53,463 nt of DNA from Chitinophagales bacterium (GCA_021323755.1 JAJPKJ010000073.1:1-53463); one strand, 5' to 3'. Numbered from the stretch's first letter, positions 36,420 through 45,359 are shown. Made by a program: numbers and translations. The notes: generated by a model from the letters alone, not told the origin.

Positions 36420-37606
36420 ATGTCAAAAGAGACCTTCAAGAGGGACAAACCTCACGTGAATGTTGGAACTATCGGTCACATTGACCATGGTAAAACAACT
36501 TTAACTGCAGCTATTACCACTATTCTTTCCAAGAAAGGGTTGGCTACAGCTAAAAAATATGATGAAATTGATGCCGCTCCTGAAGAGAAAGAGCGTGGTA
36601 TCACCATTAACACTGCTCACGTCGAATATCAAACAGCGAACAGGCACTACGCGCACGTAGACTGCCCTGGCCACGCCGATTACGTAAAAAATATGATCAC
36701 AGGTGCTGCCCAGATGGACGGAGCAATACTGGTTGTTGCTGCTACCGATGGTCCGATGCCTCAAACAAAAGAACACATCTTGCTGGCTCGCCAGGTTGGC
36801 GTTCCCCGCATGGTGGTGTTTATGAATAAGGTCGATCTGGTTGATGATCCTGAATTATTGGAACTTGTTGAATGGAGATCCGCGAATTACTGACTTTCTA
36901 CGGATTCGACGGAGACAATACCCCGATCATTAAAGGCTCAGCAACGGGTGCTTTGGCAGGCGACGAAAAATGGATTAGCGCGATCGATGAATTGATGGCA
37001 GCTGTGGACAGCTATATTCCATTACCTCCTCGTCCGGTTGATCAGCCATTCCTGATGTCTGTGGAAGATGTATTTTCTATCACCGGTCGCGGAACGGTAG
37101 CAACTGGCCGTATCGAAAGAGGTCGCATCAAAGTGGGCGAAGGAATTGAAATTGTCGGATTGATGGAAGCTCCTTTGACATCCACTGTTACTGGTGTTGA
37201 GATGTTCCGCAAATTGCTGGATGAAGGTGAAGCTGGAGATAATGCAGGACTTTTACTCCGCGGTATTGAAAAAACACAGATCCGTCGCGGTATGGTTCTT
37301 TGCAAACCAGGTTCGATCACTCCACACACTGAATTCAAAGGTGAAGTTTATGTATTGAGCAAAGAAGAAGGTGGACGTCATACTCCATTCTTCAATAAAT
37401 ATCGTCCTCAATTCTATTTCCGTACAACGGATGTTACCGGGGAAGTTGAGTTGCCGGCAGGAACTGAAATGGTGATGCCTGGTGATAATACATCACTTTC
37501 TGTAAAATTGATCCAGCCGATCGCGATGGAAAAAGGGTTGAAATTCGCTATTCGTGAAGGCGGTCGTACGGTAGGTGCGGGACAGGTTACGGAGATCATT
37601 AAATAA
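36420..37606 (+). pseudogene. tuf: Elongation factor Tu with a one-base frameshift
   Basis: EF-Tu carries aminoacyl-tRNA to the ribosome as a GTPase. The first frame (36420-36893) gives a normal start, the G1 site GHIDHGKT (19-26), DCPGH and NKVD, then leaves the family sequence after ELLELVE and stops after WRSANY. The second frame (36872-37606) resumes exactly with [18 protein letters not shown] and continues to the normal end. Around 36870-36874 the sequence is GTTGAATGGAG where GTTGAAATGGAG is expected, so one A of an AAA run is missing. With it restored the protein would have about 395 residues, the usual size. All other positions look conserved, so a read or assembly error, or a very recent mutation, is more likely than an old pseudogene. 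Confidence 0.93.
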
Positions 37607-37682
37607 TAAAGCTGCGAGCAACGAGCTTTTAGCTCTGAGCCGTACCGGCTTTGCAAAAGATTATTATCTTTGCAACATAGTT

Positions 37683-37715
37683 CTAAAAGCTGTCTCGCCT
37701 TGCGGGATAGCTTTT
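37683..37715 (+). terminator. Long hairpin between tuf and tRNA-Trp
   Basis: TAAAAGCTGTCTCGC (37683-37697) pairs over 15 positions, two of them G-T wobbles, with GCGGGATAGCTTTTA (37701-37715), with a CTT loop. Only a weak T-rich stretch follows. It may be the tuf terminator or a processing site before tRNA-Trp. A TATCTTTG box at 37665-37672 lies just ahead and could start a transcript through the hairpin. Confidence 0.6.
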
Positions 37716-37724
37716 AGCTTTCTT

Positions 37725-37795
37725 ACGGGCATAGTTCAAAGGTAGAATAGAGGTCTCCAAAACCTTAGATCAGGGTTCGAATCCTTGTGCCCGTG
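37725..37795 (+). tRNA. tRNA-Trp (anticodon CCA)
   Basis: Acceptor ACGGGCA pairs with TGCCCGT. The anticodon stem AGGT/ACCT encloses the loop CTCCAAA with CCA. 71 bases, in the usual place between tuf and secE. Confidence 0.95.
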
Positions 37796-37823
37796 CTGAT
37801 TTTTTACATTTTATATTAATCGT

Positions 37824-38021
37824 ATGAACAAAGTCGCAACATATTTCAGAGAGTCTTACAAAGAATTATTAGAGAAAGTGACCTGGCCAAATTGGAGCCA
37901 GCTCCAGCAATCCACGGTGATCGTATTAGTGGCTACCCTGGTGATCACCCTGATCGTTTGGATGATGGACCTGGTGGCTAGTGGTGTCTTGAAATTTATT
38001 TATTCATTCTTTTCTAAATAA
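37824..38021 (+). CDS. secE: Preprotein translocase subunit SecE
   Basis: 65 residues. The amphipathic start with SYKELLEKVTWPNWSQL is the conserved SecE motif and a single membrane helix follows (about 31-58). It clamps the SecY channel. nusG begins 2 bases after its stop. Confidence 0.95.
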   Translation: MNKVATYFRESYKELLEKVTWPNWSQLQQSTVIVLVATLVITLIVWMMDLVASGVLKFIYSFFSK

Positions 38022-38023
38022 TA

Positions 38024-38590
38024 ATGGAAACAGCAAATCAAACAGAAACCAAATGGTATGTGCTGCGTGTTGTAAGTGGCAAGGAGCGCAAAGTGAAAGA
38101 ATACCTTGATAAAGAAGTTACCCGTGGTGGCTGGGGAGAAGTCGTCAAACAGGTTTTTCTTCCGGTAGAAAAGGTTTACAAAGTTCAGAACGGCAAAAAG
38201 GTAATGCGCGAAAGAAATTATTATCCGGGCTATGTGATGATCGAGGTGAAGGACGGGAAATTAAGCGATGACTTGCGCGATGCAGTAAAAAATACAACCA
38301 ATGTCATTCATTTTTTGGGCAAGGAAAATCCCATTGCTCTGCGTAAAGCAGAAGTAAACAAGATGCTTGGCAAAATGGATGAAATGGCTGAAAGCGGAGG
38401 AGGTATGAGTATGAGCGAGCCATTCATCATCGGCGAAACGATCAAGATCATTGAAGGACCTTTCAACGACTTTAATGGTATCATTGAAGAGGTCAACGAC
38501 GAAAAGAAGAAACTGAAAGTAACAGTTAAGATCTTTGGTCGTTCGACGCCGGTTGAATTAAATTACATGCAAGTAGAAAAAATAGCTTAA
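38024..38590 (+). CDS. nusG: Transcription antitermination factor NusG
   Basis: 188 residues. The N-terminal NGN domain opens with KWYVLRVVSGKERKVKEYL and contains NYYPGYVMIEV; the C-terminal KOW domain has IIEGPFNDFNGIIEEVN. It links RNA polymerase to Rho and ribosomes. In most bacteria rplK follows directly; here a terminator and 5.5 kb of other genes come first. Confidence 0.96.
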   Translation: METANQTETKWYVLRVVSGKERKVKEYLDKEVTRGGWGEVVKQVFLPVEKVYKVQNGKKVMRERNYYPGYVMIEVKDGKLSDDLRDAVKNTTNVIHFLGKENPIALRKAEVNKMLGKMDEMAESGGGMSMSEPFIIGETIKIIEGPFNDFNGIIEEVNDEKKKLKVTVKIFGRSTPVELNYMQVEKIA

Positions 38591-38612
38591 CTTTAATTTT
38601 AGATAAAAACAT

Positions 38613-38646
38613 AAAGGCTACCCTATGAACAGAGTAGCCTTTTTTA
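38613..38646 (+). terminator. Terminator after nusG
   Basis: AAAGGCTAC (38613-38621) pairs with GTAGCCTTT (38634-38642), followed by a T-run. It ends the secE-nusG transcript and fits the break in the usual operon. Confidence 0.85.
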
Positions 38647-38670
38647 TTCTCCAAACCACAAAAGCTTTTT

Positions 38671-39567
38671 ATGCGGATAGCCTTCATCATCATGGCTCAT
38701 AAGAATCCGTCGCAAATGGAAAGACTGATAAAAAGACTCAGTCATCCTCAATTTGATCTATTTATTCACCTCGACCTGAAAACGGATATAGAAGAATATT
38801 ATCCGCTTGCAAAGATCCCCGGCGTTCGTTTCATCAAGAACAGGATCAAAGTTTCCTGGGGCTCGTTCTCCTTGACCGAGGCGGTTCTTTCCTCCATGAA
38901 AGAAATCATCTCCAATGAACAACGCTATGATTTTATTACCCTGATCAGTGGTCAGGATTATATGCTAAAGACAGCCCAGGAGATCTATTGTTATTTTGAT
39001 AAACGCAAGGGGAAAAATTTTCTGTATCTGGAATCGCTGGTGTCTCCCTGGTGGATCCATGGGATGAAACGGATCCAGAAATATGATATGGTCAATTTTT
39101 CGTTTCCGGGGAAATATAAAGTGCAGTTGCTTGCCAATTTTTTTTTACCGGCAAAAAGATTTCCCCTACGCTATGTTCTTTATGGCGGGCCGAGGGCAGC
39201 CTGGTTTACCATTACCCCCCAATGTGCGCAATTCCTCATCCATTTTATAAATGAAAATCGCAGGGTAAAGAATTTCTTTTACTACACCTGGGGAGCTGAT
39301 GAATTTATTTTTCCAACGATCATCATGAATTCCGAATTCAAAAAATCAGTCGTGATCGATAATGATTTTTTGTACGTCGATTGGTCGCAGGGCGGAAGCA
39401 ATCCGAAAATTTTGACCTCCGATGATTTCGAGGCCCTGGATAAATCCTGTTGCTATTTTGCCAGAAAATTCGATAGCGAAGTCGACGCAAATATTTTCGA
39501 TCTGCTGGATAAATCAACCGAGCATCATGTTCCGGCAAAATATAAAAGCGAATCTCACGCCGTATAA
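38671..39567 (+). CDS. GT14 'Branch' type glycosyltransferase
   Basis: 298 residues. IAFIIMAHKNPSQMERLIKRL and DLFIHLDLKTD, then FIKNRIKVSWGSFSLTEAVL and FITLISGQDYML, match the core-2/I-branching beta-1,6-N-acetylglucosaminyltransferase family (GT14). YYTWGADEFIFPTI carries the conserved acidic residues of the C-terminal part. In bacteria such enzymes probably decorate surface polysaccharides; donor and acceptor are unknown. It is the first gene of the segment inserted between nusG and rplK. Confidence 0.85.
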   Translation: MRIAFIIMAHKNPSQMERLIKRLSHPQFDLFIHLDLKTDIEEYYPLAKIPGVRFIKNRIKVSWGSFSLTEAVLSSMKEIISNEQRYDFITLISGQDYMLKTAQEIYCYFDKRKGKNFLYLESLVSPWWIHGMKRIQKYDMVNFSFPGKYKVQLLANFFLPAKRFPLRYVLYGGPRAAWFTITPQCAQFLIHFINENRRVKNFFYYTWGADEFIFPTIIMNSEFKKSVVIDNDFLYVDWSQGGSNPKILTSDDFEALDKSCCYFARKFDSEVDANIFDLLDKSTEHHVPAKYKSESHAV

Positions 39568-39608
39568 TTTAAAAAAGAAAAATTACGCAGATCCTGTATA
39601 AAAAATAA

Positions 39609-39629
39609 AAACCCTTTTTTAAAGGGTTT
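39609..39629. terminator. Bidirectional terminator between the GT14 and histone-like genes
   Basis: AAACCCTTT pairs with AAAGGGTTT across a TTT loop, with A- and T-rich sequence on both sides. Confidence 0.75.
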
Positions 39630-39657
39630 AAAATTTTTTATGCAACTGCAATATCAC

Positions 39658-39999
39658 TTAATTACTGCTTCCTGCGTCAGCCATTGGTTCTGCCGGAGCG
39701 GGTGCTTCAACAACAGGAGGTGGCGGAGGGGGAACCGCTGCAGGTTTTGGGGCAACCTTTTTGGGAGCTGCTTTTTTAGGAGCCGCTTTTTTTGCAGGTG
39801 CTTTTTTCACTGCTTTTTTAGGAGCTGCCTTTTTTGCAGGTGCTTTTTTTACAGCTTTCTTGGGAGCCGCTTTTTTCTTTGCAGGTTTTTTCGCAACTTT
39901 TTTAGGTGCAGCTTTTTTCGCTGCTTTTTTCTTTGCAGGTTTTTTCGCAACTTTTTTAGGAGCTGCTTTTTTCGCTGCTTTTTTCTTTGACTTTGCCAT
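39658..39999 (-). CDS. Histone H1-like Lys/Ala/Pro-rich protein
   Basis: 113 residues made of repeats such as KKAAPKKVAKKPAK and KKAPAKKAAPKKA over the first 80 residues, then a proline run (PPPPPPVVEAPAPAEP) and an acidic end. The composition is like eukaryotic H1 tails and the Hc1/AlgP-type bacterial DNA-binding proteins. It probably coats or condenses DNA without a folded core. Plus-strand frames over it are shadows of the repeats. The repeats make length variation between strains likely. Confidence 0.82.
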   Translation of the reverse strand: MAKSKKKAAKKAAPKKVAKKPAKKKAAKKAAPKKVAKKPAKKKAAPKKAVKKAPAKKAAPKKAVKKAPAKKAAPKKAAPKKVAPKPAAVPPPPPPVVEAPAPAEPMADAGSSN

Positions 40000-40352
40000 A
40001 GTTATTAATGTTTGCTTTAAGTAAAAGGAAGCGATTAGAATTTTGAATACGGAAATTTAACTAATTTAAAATTATAAATAAAAATCTTGCTTATTTTTTT
40101 ATCGTTTTTTTTTAATTGGAAAAATGAAAAATAAATTCTTTGCATTGATGATCTCCACTCTTTGTGTAGCTTTCCGGCCAGCGTAGTACAAACGCGAGCC
40201 GACAAAAAAATAATCGCAGAGAGAAGTCCGGATGCTTATCCTGATCATCTTTCCCATTTCCATCGCCATTAATGAATTTTGATTGGGATCTATCGGATGA
40301 AAGGCAAGCAGAAACTATTCTGGCAGCTTGCTTTGCTGTCTGGAAAATCAGG
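40000..40352. other. Gap with possible debris of a small secreted-protein gene
   Basis: No intact gene is seen. The plus-strand debris at 40124-40272 is listed separately. A minus-strand frame over 40112-40432 overlaps the end of the DUF4249 gene and has no family features. Confidence 0.45.
40124..40272 (+). pseudogene. Possible broken gene for a short secreted protein
   Basis: The ATG at 40124 starts MKNKFFALMISTLCVAF, a good signal-peptide shape, but the frame closes at a TAG (40184-40186). One frame over, SFPASVVQTRADKKIIAE continues to a TAA at 40270-40272, which would be a sensible cleavage region and mature start. A one-base change near 40170 could have broken it. This is a reading by eye with no family match. 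Confidence 0.25.
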
Positions 40353-41468
40353 TTAATAAAAATCAATGATCTCGGCGTTTTCCCAGCCCGGTGGAAAAGC
40401 ATTATCATCAAGGGTGTTGGGGATTGAGCCATGGCAATCCCCGCCTCCCGGACCTGCAGGTGATGGTATGAATTGCGCGGCCGTGCTTTCTATATAGTAT
40501 AAAGGAATGGAATGGGGAATGATGATGATTTTTTTTGTCATCACATCGGAGACCTCGAAATATCCTAAGGCGACATCATTGCTATCGGATAGATTATGGA
40601 TATTTCCTACCAATGAGGATGGTAAGGGATCCAATATACTTCCTGTCCTGTTGGTTTGCTGCAGGTACTGCTGCCAAAATACATAAATGTCTTTATTCAA
40701 AGACAATTGCTGCACTTCTATATAATGCTTGCCCACCCAATAAACGGGAGAATAAAAAACAGGTTGTATAATTTCTTGTCCATTTATATACTGATCCGAT
40801 AATACATTTAAAGTATTGTAACCCTGATACTGCAGGCAAAGGGCACCGCAAGCATTTTGAAACGGATCGGTGGGAGGAGGGCTTCCGAATGCACAAGGAT
40901 TGCCCCAGGCTTTGCGTGGCACCCATCCCAGACTCATCCACCGGTAAAAATTTTGTGTGTTGCCGGGATCATGAGCATTTACAGATATTATTAATTGCGT
41001 CGGGCGTGTATCATAATCATAGGTGCTGTCATATACTATGCTGATACTATCGATGGCGGGAACAGGATCTATTTTTTCCGGAGTGGAAACATAGGTCTTG
41101 CCATTGGAGAGACGAATATTAAGTGTATAAATGCTGCCCACCTTCCCAACGAAACTGATATCGGTGCTTTGATAGGTTCCCGGAGAGATCAGGGTGCACA
41201 GACTGGAATCACCGGCATCATCTTTAATAAAGACAGTGGCATCATTGATAAAATTCTGGTTTGAGTCTACCCTGCTGCTTGCATTGGTCAATTGTCCGGT
41301 ATAACTTAATTTGACCGTATAGGGGGTGGAGTCCGTGGTCAATAATCCTTCTACAACAAGCCTCGGCGTTGACTCCCGGATAGGTGGTTGTATTCTTCTG
41401 ACGCACGAAAAAGCAAAGAGTAAAAATAAAAATGCAAGTAAAAACTTTATCCCTGGTTTATGAGTCAT
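40353..41468 (-). CDS. DUF4249 lipoprotein
   Basis: 371 residues with a lipoprotein signal ending in the lipobox FAFSC (C22). The start of the mature protein, RLVVEGLLTTDSTPYTVKLSYT, is the opening strand pattern of DUF4249, followed by YTLNIRLSNGKTYVSTPEKI. DUF4249 proteins are encoded directly after TonB-dependent receptors in Bacteroidota and probably sit on the outer membrane as their partners. The receptor gene ends its reading 113 bases upstream on the same strand. The cargo is unknown. Confidence 0.85.
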   Translation of the reverse strand: MTHKPGIKFLLAFLFLLFAFSCVRRIQPPIRESTPRLVVEGLLTTDSTPYTVKLSYTGQLTNASSRVDSNQNFINDATVFIKDDAGDSSLCTLISPGTYQSTDISFVGKVGSIYTLNIRLSNGKTYVSTPEKIDPVPAIDSISIVYDSTYDYDTRPTQLIISVNAHDPGNTQNFYRWMSLGWVPRKAWGNPCAFGSPPPTDPFQNACGALCLQYQGYNTLNVLSDQYINGQEIIQPVFYSPVYWVGKHYIEVQQLSLNKDIYVFWQQYLQQTNRTGSILDPLPSSLVGNIHNLSDSNDVALGYFEVSDVMTKKIIIIPHSIPLYYIESTAAQFIPSPAGPGGGDCHGSIPNTLDDNAFPPGWENAEIIDFY

Positions 41469-41581
41469 TTGTATAAAAAATTAAAATTGAAAGGCCTCTT
41501 TATTTCCCCGCCCTGATTGTTGAAATGAACAATGCACATCCATAATTATCATTTACTGATAAAAACGTATATCTGTTACTG

Positions 41582-43942
41582 TTAGAAAAAATAATATAAA
41601 GTAAAAGAAGGCACAATTGTTCCCAACACGGAAAGTTCATAGGAATTCAAACCACTTTCATCACGCTGAAAATAGATTGAATATGGATTTTTTCTGGCAT
41701 ATACATTATAGATCGAAAAATTGATTATCGTGTATTTTCTCTGCTCCGGAAATCTGCGCGAATCGCGCGAAAAAGAAATATCCAACCTGTTGTAATCCGG
41801 CAAGCGGTCTTCATTTCTCAAGGAATAATTTGTCACTACCGTATTATTGATGACGTAGGTTCCGTCCGGATAAGTTGCCGGTCTGCCGCTGACATAAACA
41901 AAATTGCAGTTGAGATTCCAACCATCTCCTAATTTAATTCCTCCGGTGATACTGAGATTGGAAGGACGGTCGAAATTGGAAGGATAATAGGCGCCTCCGT
42001 TTACCTGTTCGGTGGCAAAGGATGTCAGGTCAGCGATATAAGACCTTGACCAGGTATAAGCAATTTGCCCGGTCACTTTTCCCTTTGTCTTTCGCACATT
42101 GAATTCAAGTCCATAAGATTTTCCATTTGCTTCAAGCAGATCTGCATCAATGTATGTGTTCATGGAGAGGCTAGCGCCATTTTTATAATCGACCAGATTG
42201 CGGGATTTTTTATAAAAGCCTTCAATAGAAGTTTCAAAAATGTCATTGCTGAAGTTTCTGAAGATCCCGGCAGCAAACTGATCTCCCCGCGCCGGCTTGA
42301 CCTGCGGGTCACTGAGTTTCCAATAATCAACGGGAGTGATGGCAATCGTATTTGAGATGAGCTGAAGATATTGGTAGGTGCGATCATAACTTAATTTGAG
42401 AGAAGTTTGATCGTCAAATCCAATCTTTAACAGCAATCGGGGTTCCCATCCACTATAGGACTGAATTGTTTTTCCTTTTGGATAATTAATACTGTCGGTA
42501 ATTGTTTCGGGTGATTCAGGCTGCCCCGCCGCATAATTATAGATGGTGTGGCCACCACGATACAAAAAAGTCGAATGCCTTATTCCGGCTTCGATGGAAA
42601 ACAGGGAGCTGATCTCATACCTGTCGAGCAGGTAGCCGGCAATTTCATCCCCGTATTCTTTTTGCAAACCAATGTTATTGATTTTTGAATTCGCCGCGGA
42701 TGGATTTAGTTCCCCCGGATCTACGGTATACTTAATGAAATCTCCTCCAAATTCGACATAATTATTATCGGTGGACTGAAAGGCAAAGTTTGCTTTTGCC
42801 TGCTGATGTTGAATGGTGTTTCGTAACCGGAATTGATAGTTTGGCTCAATGCCATTGATGTCGGAAATATAGAAGCTATAATTTGCATTAAGATTGAAAA
42901 CTAATTTCTTGCTTAATTCCGATCTCCAGTTCAATGTGGCAATATTTGTCTGCCATCCATAGGTTGTGTCGCCGGGAAATTTGAAATAATCATAACTCCG
43001 GTAAAGTGATAACGATACGCGATTCTTACTGTTGATCTTGTAATTTAATTTTCCCGTCAGGTCATAAAAAAAAGCATTGCTGCTGCCCACAGAACCGGGA
43101 AAGAAACTCATCATGAATCGGGGATAGGCAATGCGACCCCCGGCAAGAAAAGTAAGTTTATCATTCAGGGGTCCATCCACAAAAATATGAGCGCTTATCG
43201 GACCCATGCCCGTGTTGTATCGGGTTTTTTGTTCATTACCGGGCTTTATATTTATTGCCGCCAGGGAAGACAACCTTCCTCCGTATGAAGCAGGAATGGT
43301 GCCTTTATACAAGGTGAAATTCTGAACGGCATCTGTGCTGATCACTGAATAAAAACCGAGCAGATGCGAGGTATTAAAGAGCGGAGCGCCATCAAGCAAC
43401 ACCAGGTTTTGATCTACATTACCACCACGGACATTAAAACCACTTGCTCCTTCTCCGACCGTGCTGACACCACTTTGCAAGGTGAGCGCCTTGATAAGAT
43501 CTGCTTCCCCAAAGACCATCGGGGTCTTTCTCAATTGAGCGACGTTTATATTGATCACGCTCATTTTTGCCTCGGCGATATTGGCGTCCTTCCTTCTGGA
43601 TTCCACCACAATTTCGGGCAACTCGGCCGGCGGGCGCTTCTTTAATTCAATATGGACATTGTTCTCATCAAAAAGATATACTGTTTTTGTCGTGGTCTGA
43701 TAACCGGCAGAACTGCAAATAAGCTCGTATCTGTCAACGGGTAAGAGAATGCTGAATTTGCCATCCTCATTGGTTACTGTTCCTTTTTTGGACAATTGAA
43801 AGCTTATTGTTGCGCCGGAAATCGCTTCCTTTGTGTCGAAGTCGTGGACCTCACCTTTCAATTCTATCTGCTGCGCAAATGCAAGAGCGGGAAAGCCTAT
43901 CCAAAGAAGAAAAAGGTATTTTTTGAGAAAAAACAATGGCAA
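41582..43942 (-). CDS. TonB-dependent receptor with carboxypeptidase-regulatory-like domain
   Basis: 786 residues. A signal peptide is followed by a CarboxypepD_reg-like domain (about 25-105, ELKGEVHDFDTKEAISGATI), a plug domain (about 125-230, with VGEGASGFNVRGGNVDQNLVLLDG), and a 22-strand beta-barrel ending in an aromatic residue (FTLYYFF). It should import a bulky ligand through the outer membrane with energy from TonB-ExbBD. It forms a pair with the DUF4249 lipoprotein, as in many SusCD-like sets. The substrate is not evident. Confidence 0.93.
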   Translation of the reverse strand: MPLFFLKKYLFLLWIGFPALAFAQQIELKGEVHDFDTKEAISGATISFQLSKKGTVTNEDGKFSILLPVDRYELICSSAGYQTTTKTVYLFDENNVHIELKKRPPAELPEIVVESRRKDANIAEAKMSVININVAQLRKTPMVFGEADLIKALTLQSGVSTVGEGASGFNVRGGNVDQNLVLLDGAPLFNTSHLLGFYSVISTDAVQNFTLYKGTIPASYGGRLSSLAAINIKPGNEQKTRYNTGMGPISAHIFVDGPLNDKLTFLAGGRIAYPRFMMSFFPGSVGSSNAFFYDLTGKLNYKINSKNRVSLSLYRSYDYFKFPGDTTYGWQTNIATLNWRSELSKKLVFNLNANYSFYISDINGIEPNYQFRLRNTIQHQQAKANFAFQSTDNNYVEFGGDFIKYTVDPGELNPSAANSKINNIGLQKEYGDEIAGYLLDRYEISSLFSIEAGIRHSTFLYRGGHTIYNYAAGQPESPETITDSINYPKGKTIQSYSGWEPRLLLKIGFDDQTSLKLSYDRTYQYLQLISNTIAITPVDYWKLSDPQVKPARGDQFAAGIFRNFSNDIFETSIEGFYKKSRNLVDYKNGASLSMNTYIDADLLEANGKSYGLEFNVRKTKGKVTGQIAYTWSRSYIADLTSFATEQVNGGAYYPSNFDRPSNLSITGGIKLGDGWNLNCNFVYVSGRPATYPDGTYVINNTVVTNYSLRNEDRLPDYNRLDISFSRDSRRFPEQRKYTIINFSIYNVYARKNPYSIYFQRDESGLNSYELSVLGTIVPSFTLYYFF

Positions 43943-44059
43943 GTAATGGTTTAAAATGAAGAATAGATAAATCTAAAGACAGCGCATTAAGATTTAAAGA
44001 TGCTTTAAAATCTTCAAAAAAAACAATTGTAATTAAATATTTATTCTAAAGATTTCTAT

Positions 44060-44067
44060 TACCTTTG
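44060..44067 (+). promoter_or_regulatory. Probable -7 promoter box of rplK-rplA-rplJ-rplL
   Basis: TACCTTTG fits TAnnTTTG and lies 86 bases before rplK. It gives the ribosomal genes a promoter of their own after the break from nusG. The -33 element is not clear. Confidence 0.5.
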
Positions 44068-44109
44068 CAACCCCAAAGAAATAGTTCTTTTTTTCGACTG
44101 AATTTGGGA

Positions 44110-44128
44110 GTTCCGCTTAACGCGGAAC
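44110..44128 (+). promoter_or_regulatory. Hairpin in the rplK leader
   Basis: GTTCCGC (44110-44116) pairs with GCGGAAC (44122-44128) across the loop TTAAC, 24 bases before the rplK start. The L11-L1 leader of bacteria commonly carries an L1-binding structure; this is a candidate, not proven. Confidence 0.4.
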
Positions 44129-44152
44129 GCTATCACCAAAAAATGAAGCAAC

Positions 44153-44596
44153 ATGGCAAAAGAAATCTCAGGTTTTGTTAAGTTGCAGGTTAAAGGCGGT
44201 CAAGCCAATCCTGCACCACCCATCGGACCTGCATTAGGTTCAAAGGGTATCAATATTATGGAGTTCTGCAAGCAGTTCAATGCAAGAACGCAGGACAAAA
44301 TGGGAAAAGTTCTCCCTGTCCTGATCACTGTTTTCAGCGACAAATCTTTCACTTTTATCATCAAGACCCCACCGGCTGCCGTTCAGTTAATGGAAGCAGC
44401 GAAGGTGCAAAGCGGGTCGAAAGAATCCAATCGCAACAAAGTAGGAAAAGTTTCATGGGCGCAGGTCGAAGAGATCGCAAAAGATAAAATGCCCGATCTG
44501 AATTGCTTTACTGTGGAAAGCGCCATGCGCATGGTAGCAGGTACTGCACGCAGTATGGGTATTACGGTTGATGGAAAAGCTCCATGGGCAAATTAA
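44153..44596 (+). CDS. rplK: Ribosomal protein uL11
   Basis: 147 residues. [20 protein letters not shown] is the invariant N-terminal stretch and the C-terminal domain has [15 protein letters not shown]. It binds the GTPase-associated centre of 23S rRNA. It heads the rplK-rplA pair, with rplA 22 bases on. Confidence 0.97.
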   Translation: MAKEISGFVKLQVKGGQANPAPPIGPALGSKGINIMEFCKQFNARTQDKMGKVLPVLITVFSDKSFTFIIKTPPAAVQLMEAAKVQSGSKESNRNKVGKVSWAQVEEIAKDKMPDLNCFTVESAMRMVAGTARSMGITVDGKAPWAN

Positions 44597-44618
44597 TTCT
44601 AACTTAAATTTTTCCGAA

Positions 44619-45311
44619 ATGGCAATCACTAAAAAAAGAAAGATAGCAACTGCAAAAGTTGATAATAATAAAGCGTACACACTTCGTGAAGCATCTTCAT
44701 TGGTAAAAGAAGTGAACACCACAAAATTTGACGCATCTGTGGATCTGCATGTTCGACTTGGCGTTGATCCTAAAAAAGCGGATCAGTCCATTCGTGGCAC
44801 GGTAAGTCTTCCGCACGGAACAGGTAAAACAAAAAAAGTATTGGTTCTTTGCACACCGGATAAAGAAGGGGAAGCAAAAGCTGCCGGCGCTGATTTTGTT
44901 GGTCTGGATGAATTCATCCAAAAGATCGAAGGCGGCTGGGTTGATATTGATGTGATCATCGCCACTCCCTCGGTTATGCCTAAGATCGGTAAGCTGGGTA
45001 AAGTATTGGGACCAAGAAACCTGATGCCCAACCCCAAGACCGGCACCGTCACCAATGATGTTGCCGCAGCGATCAATGAAGTAAAAGGTGGAAAGATCGC
45101 TTTCAAGATCGATAAAGCAGGGATCATTCATGCATCGATCGGAAGGGTGAGCTTTGCTCCCGACAAGATCGTAGAGAACAGCCAGGAACTGATCAACGCA
45201 ATCATAAAAGCAAAGCCGGCAAGTGCAAAAGGCACATATCTGAAAAGTGTTTTTATGGCAAGCAGCATGAGCCCTGGAATTTCCATTGATACAAAAACAT
45301 TTGTTCATTAA
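44619..45311 (+). CDS. rplA: Ribosomal protein uL1
   Basis: 230 residues from the ATG at 44619. An earlier ATG at 44568 lies inside rplK and would add an unlikely tail. [20 protein letters not shown] and [20 protein letters not shown] are family marks. L1 forms the mobile stalk at the E site and can repress its own operon by binding the leader. Confidence 0.97.
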   Translation: MAITKKRKIATAKVDNNKAYTLREASSLVKEVNTTKFDASVDLHVRLGVDPKKADQSIRGTVSLPHGTGKTKKVLVLCTPDKEGEAKAAGADFVGLDEFIQKIEGGWVDIDVIIATPSVMPKIGKLGKVLGPRNLMPNPKTGTVTNDVAAAINEVKGGKIAFKIDKAGIIHASIGRVSFAPDKIVENSQELINAIIKAKPASAKGTYLKSVFMASSMSPGISIDTKTFVH

Positions 45312-45320
45312 TAAATAAAG

Positions 45321-45340
45321 AATCTGCGCTTATGCAGATT
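45321..45340 (+). promoter_or_regulatory. Hairpin in the rplJ leader
   Basis: AATCTGC (45321-45327) pairs with GCAGATT (45334-45340). No T-run follows, so it is not a classical terminator. It may be part of an L10-(L7/L12) autoregulatory leader. Confidence 0.35.
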
Positions 45341-45359
45341 CCGAACAAAAAAAAGTTTT

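Noticed and set aside
36860-36893. Programmed frameshift in tuf
   Set aside because: No slippery heptamer and no downstream structure are seen, and programmed shifts in tuf are not known; a base-call error or mutation explains it better.
39640-40024. Plus-strand Cys/Phe-rich and Gly/Ala/Phe-rich frames
   Set aside because: They are mirror frames of the Lys/Ala/Pro repeats of the minus-strand histone-like gene.
44697-45308. Long minus-strand frame across rplA
   Set aside because: It is antisense to a fully conserved ribosomal protein gene and has no family features.
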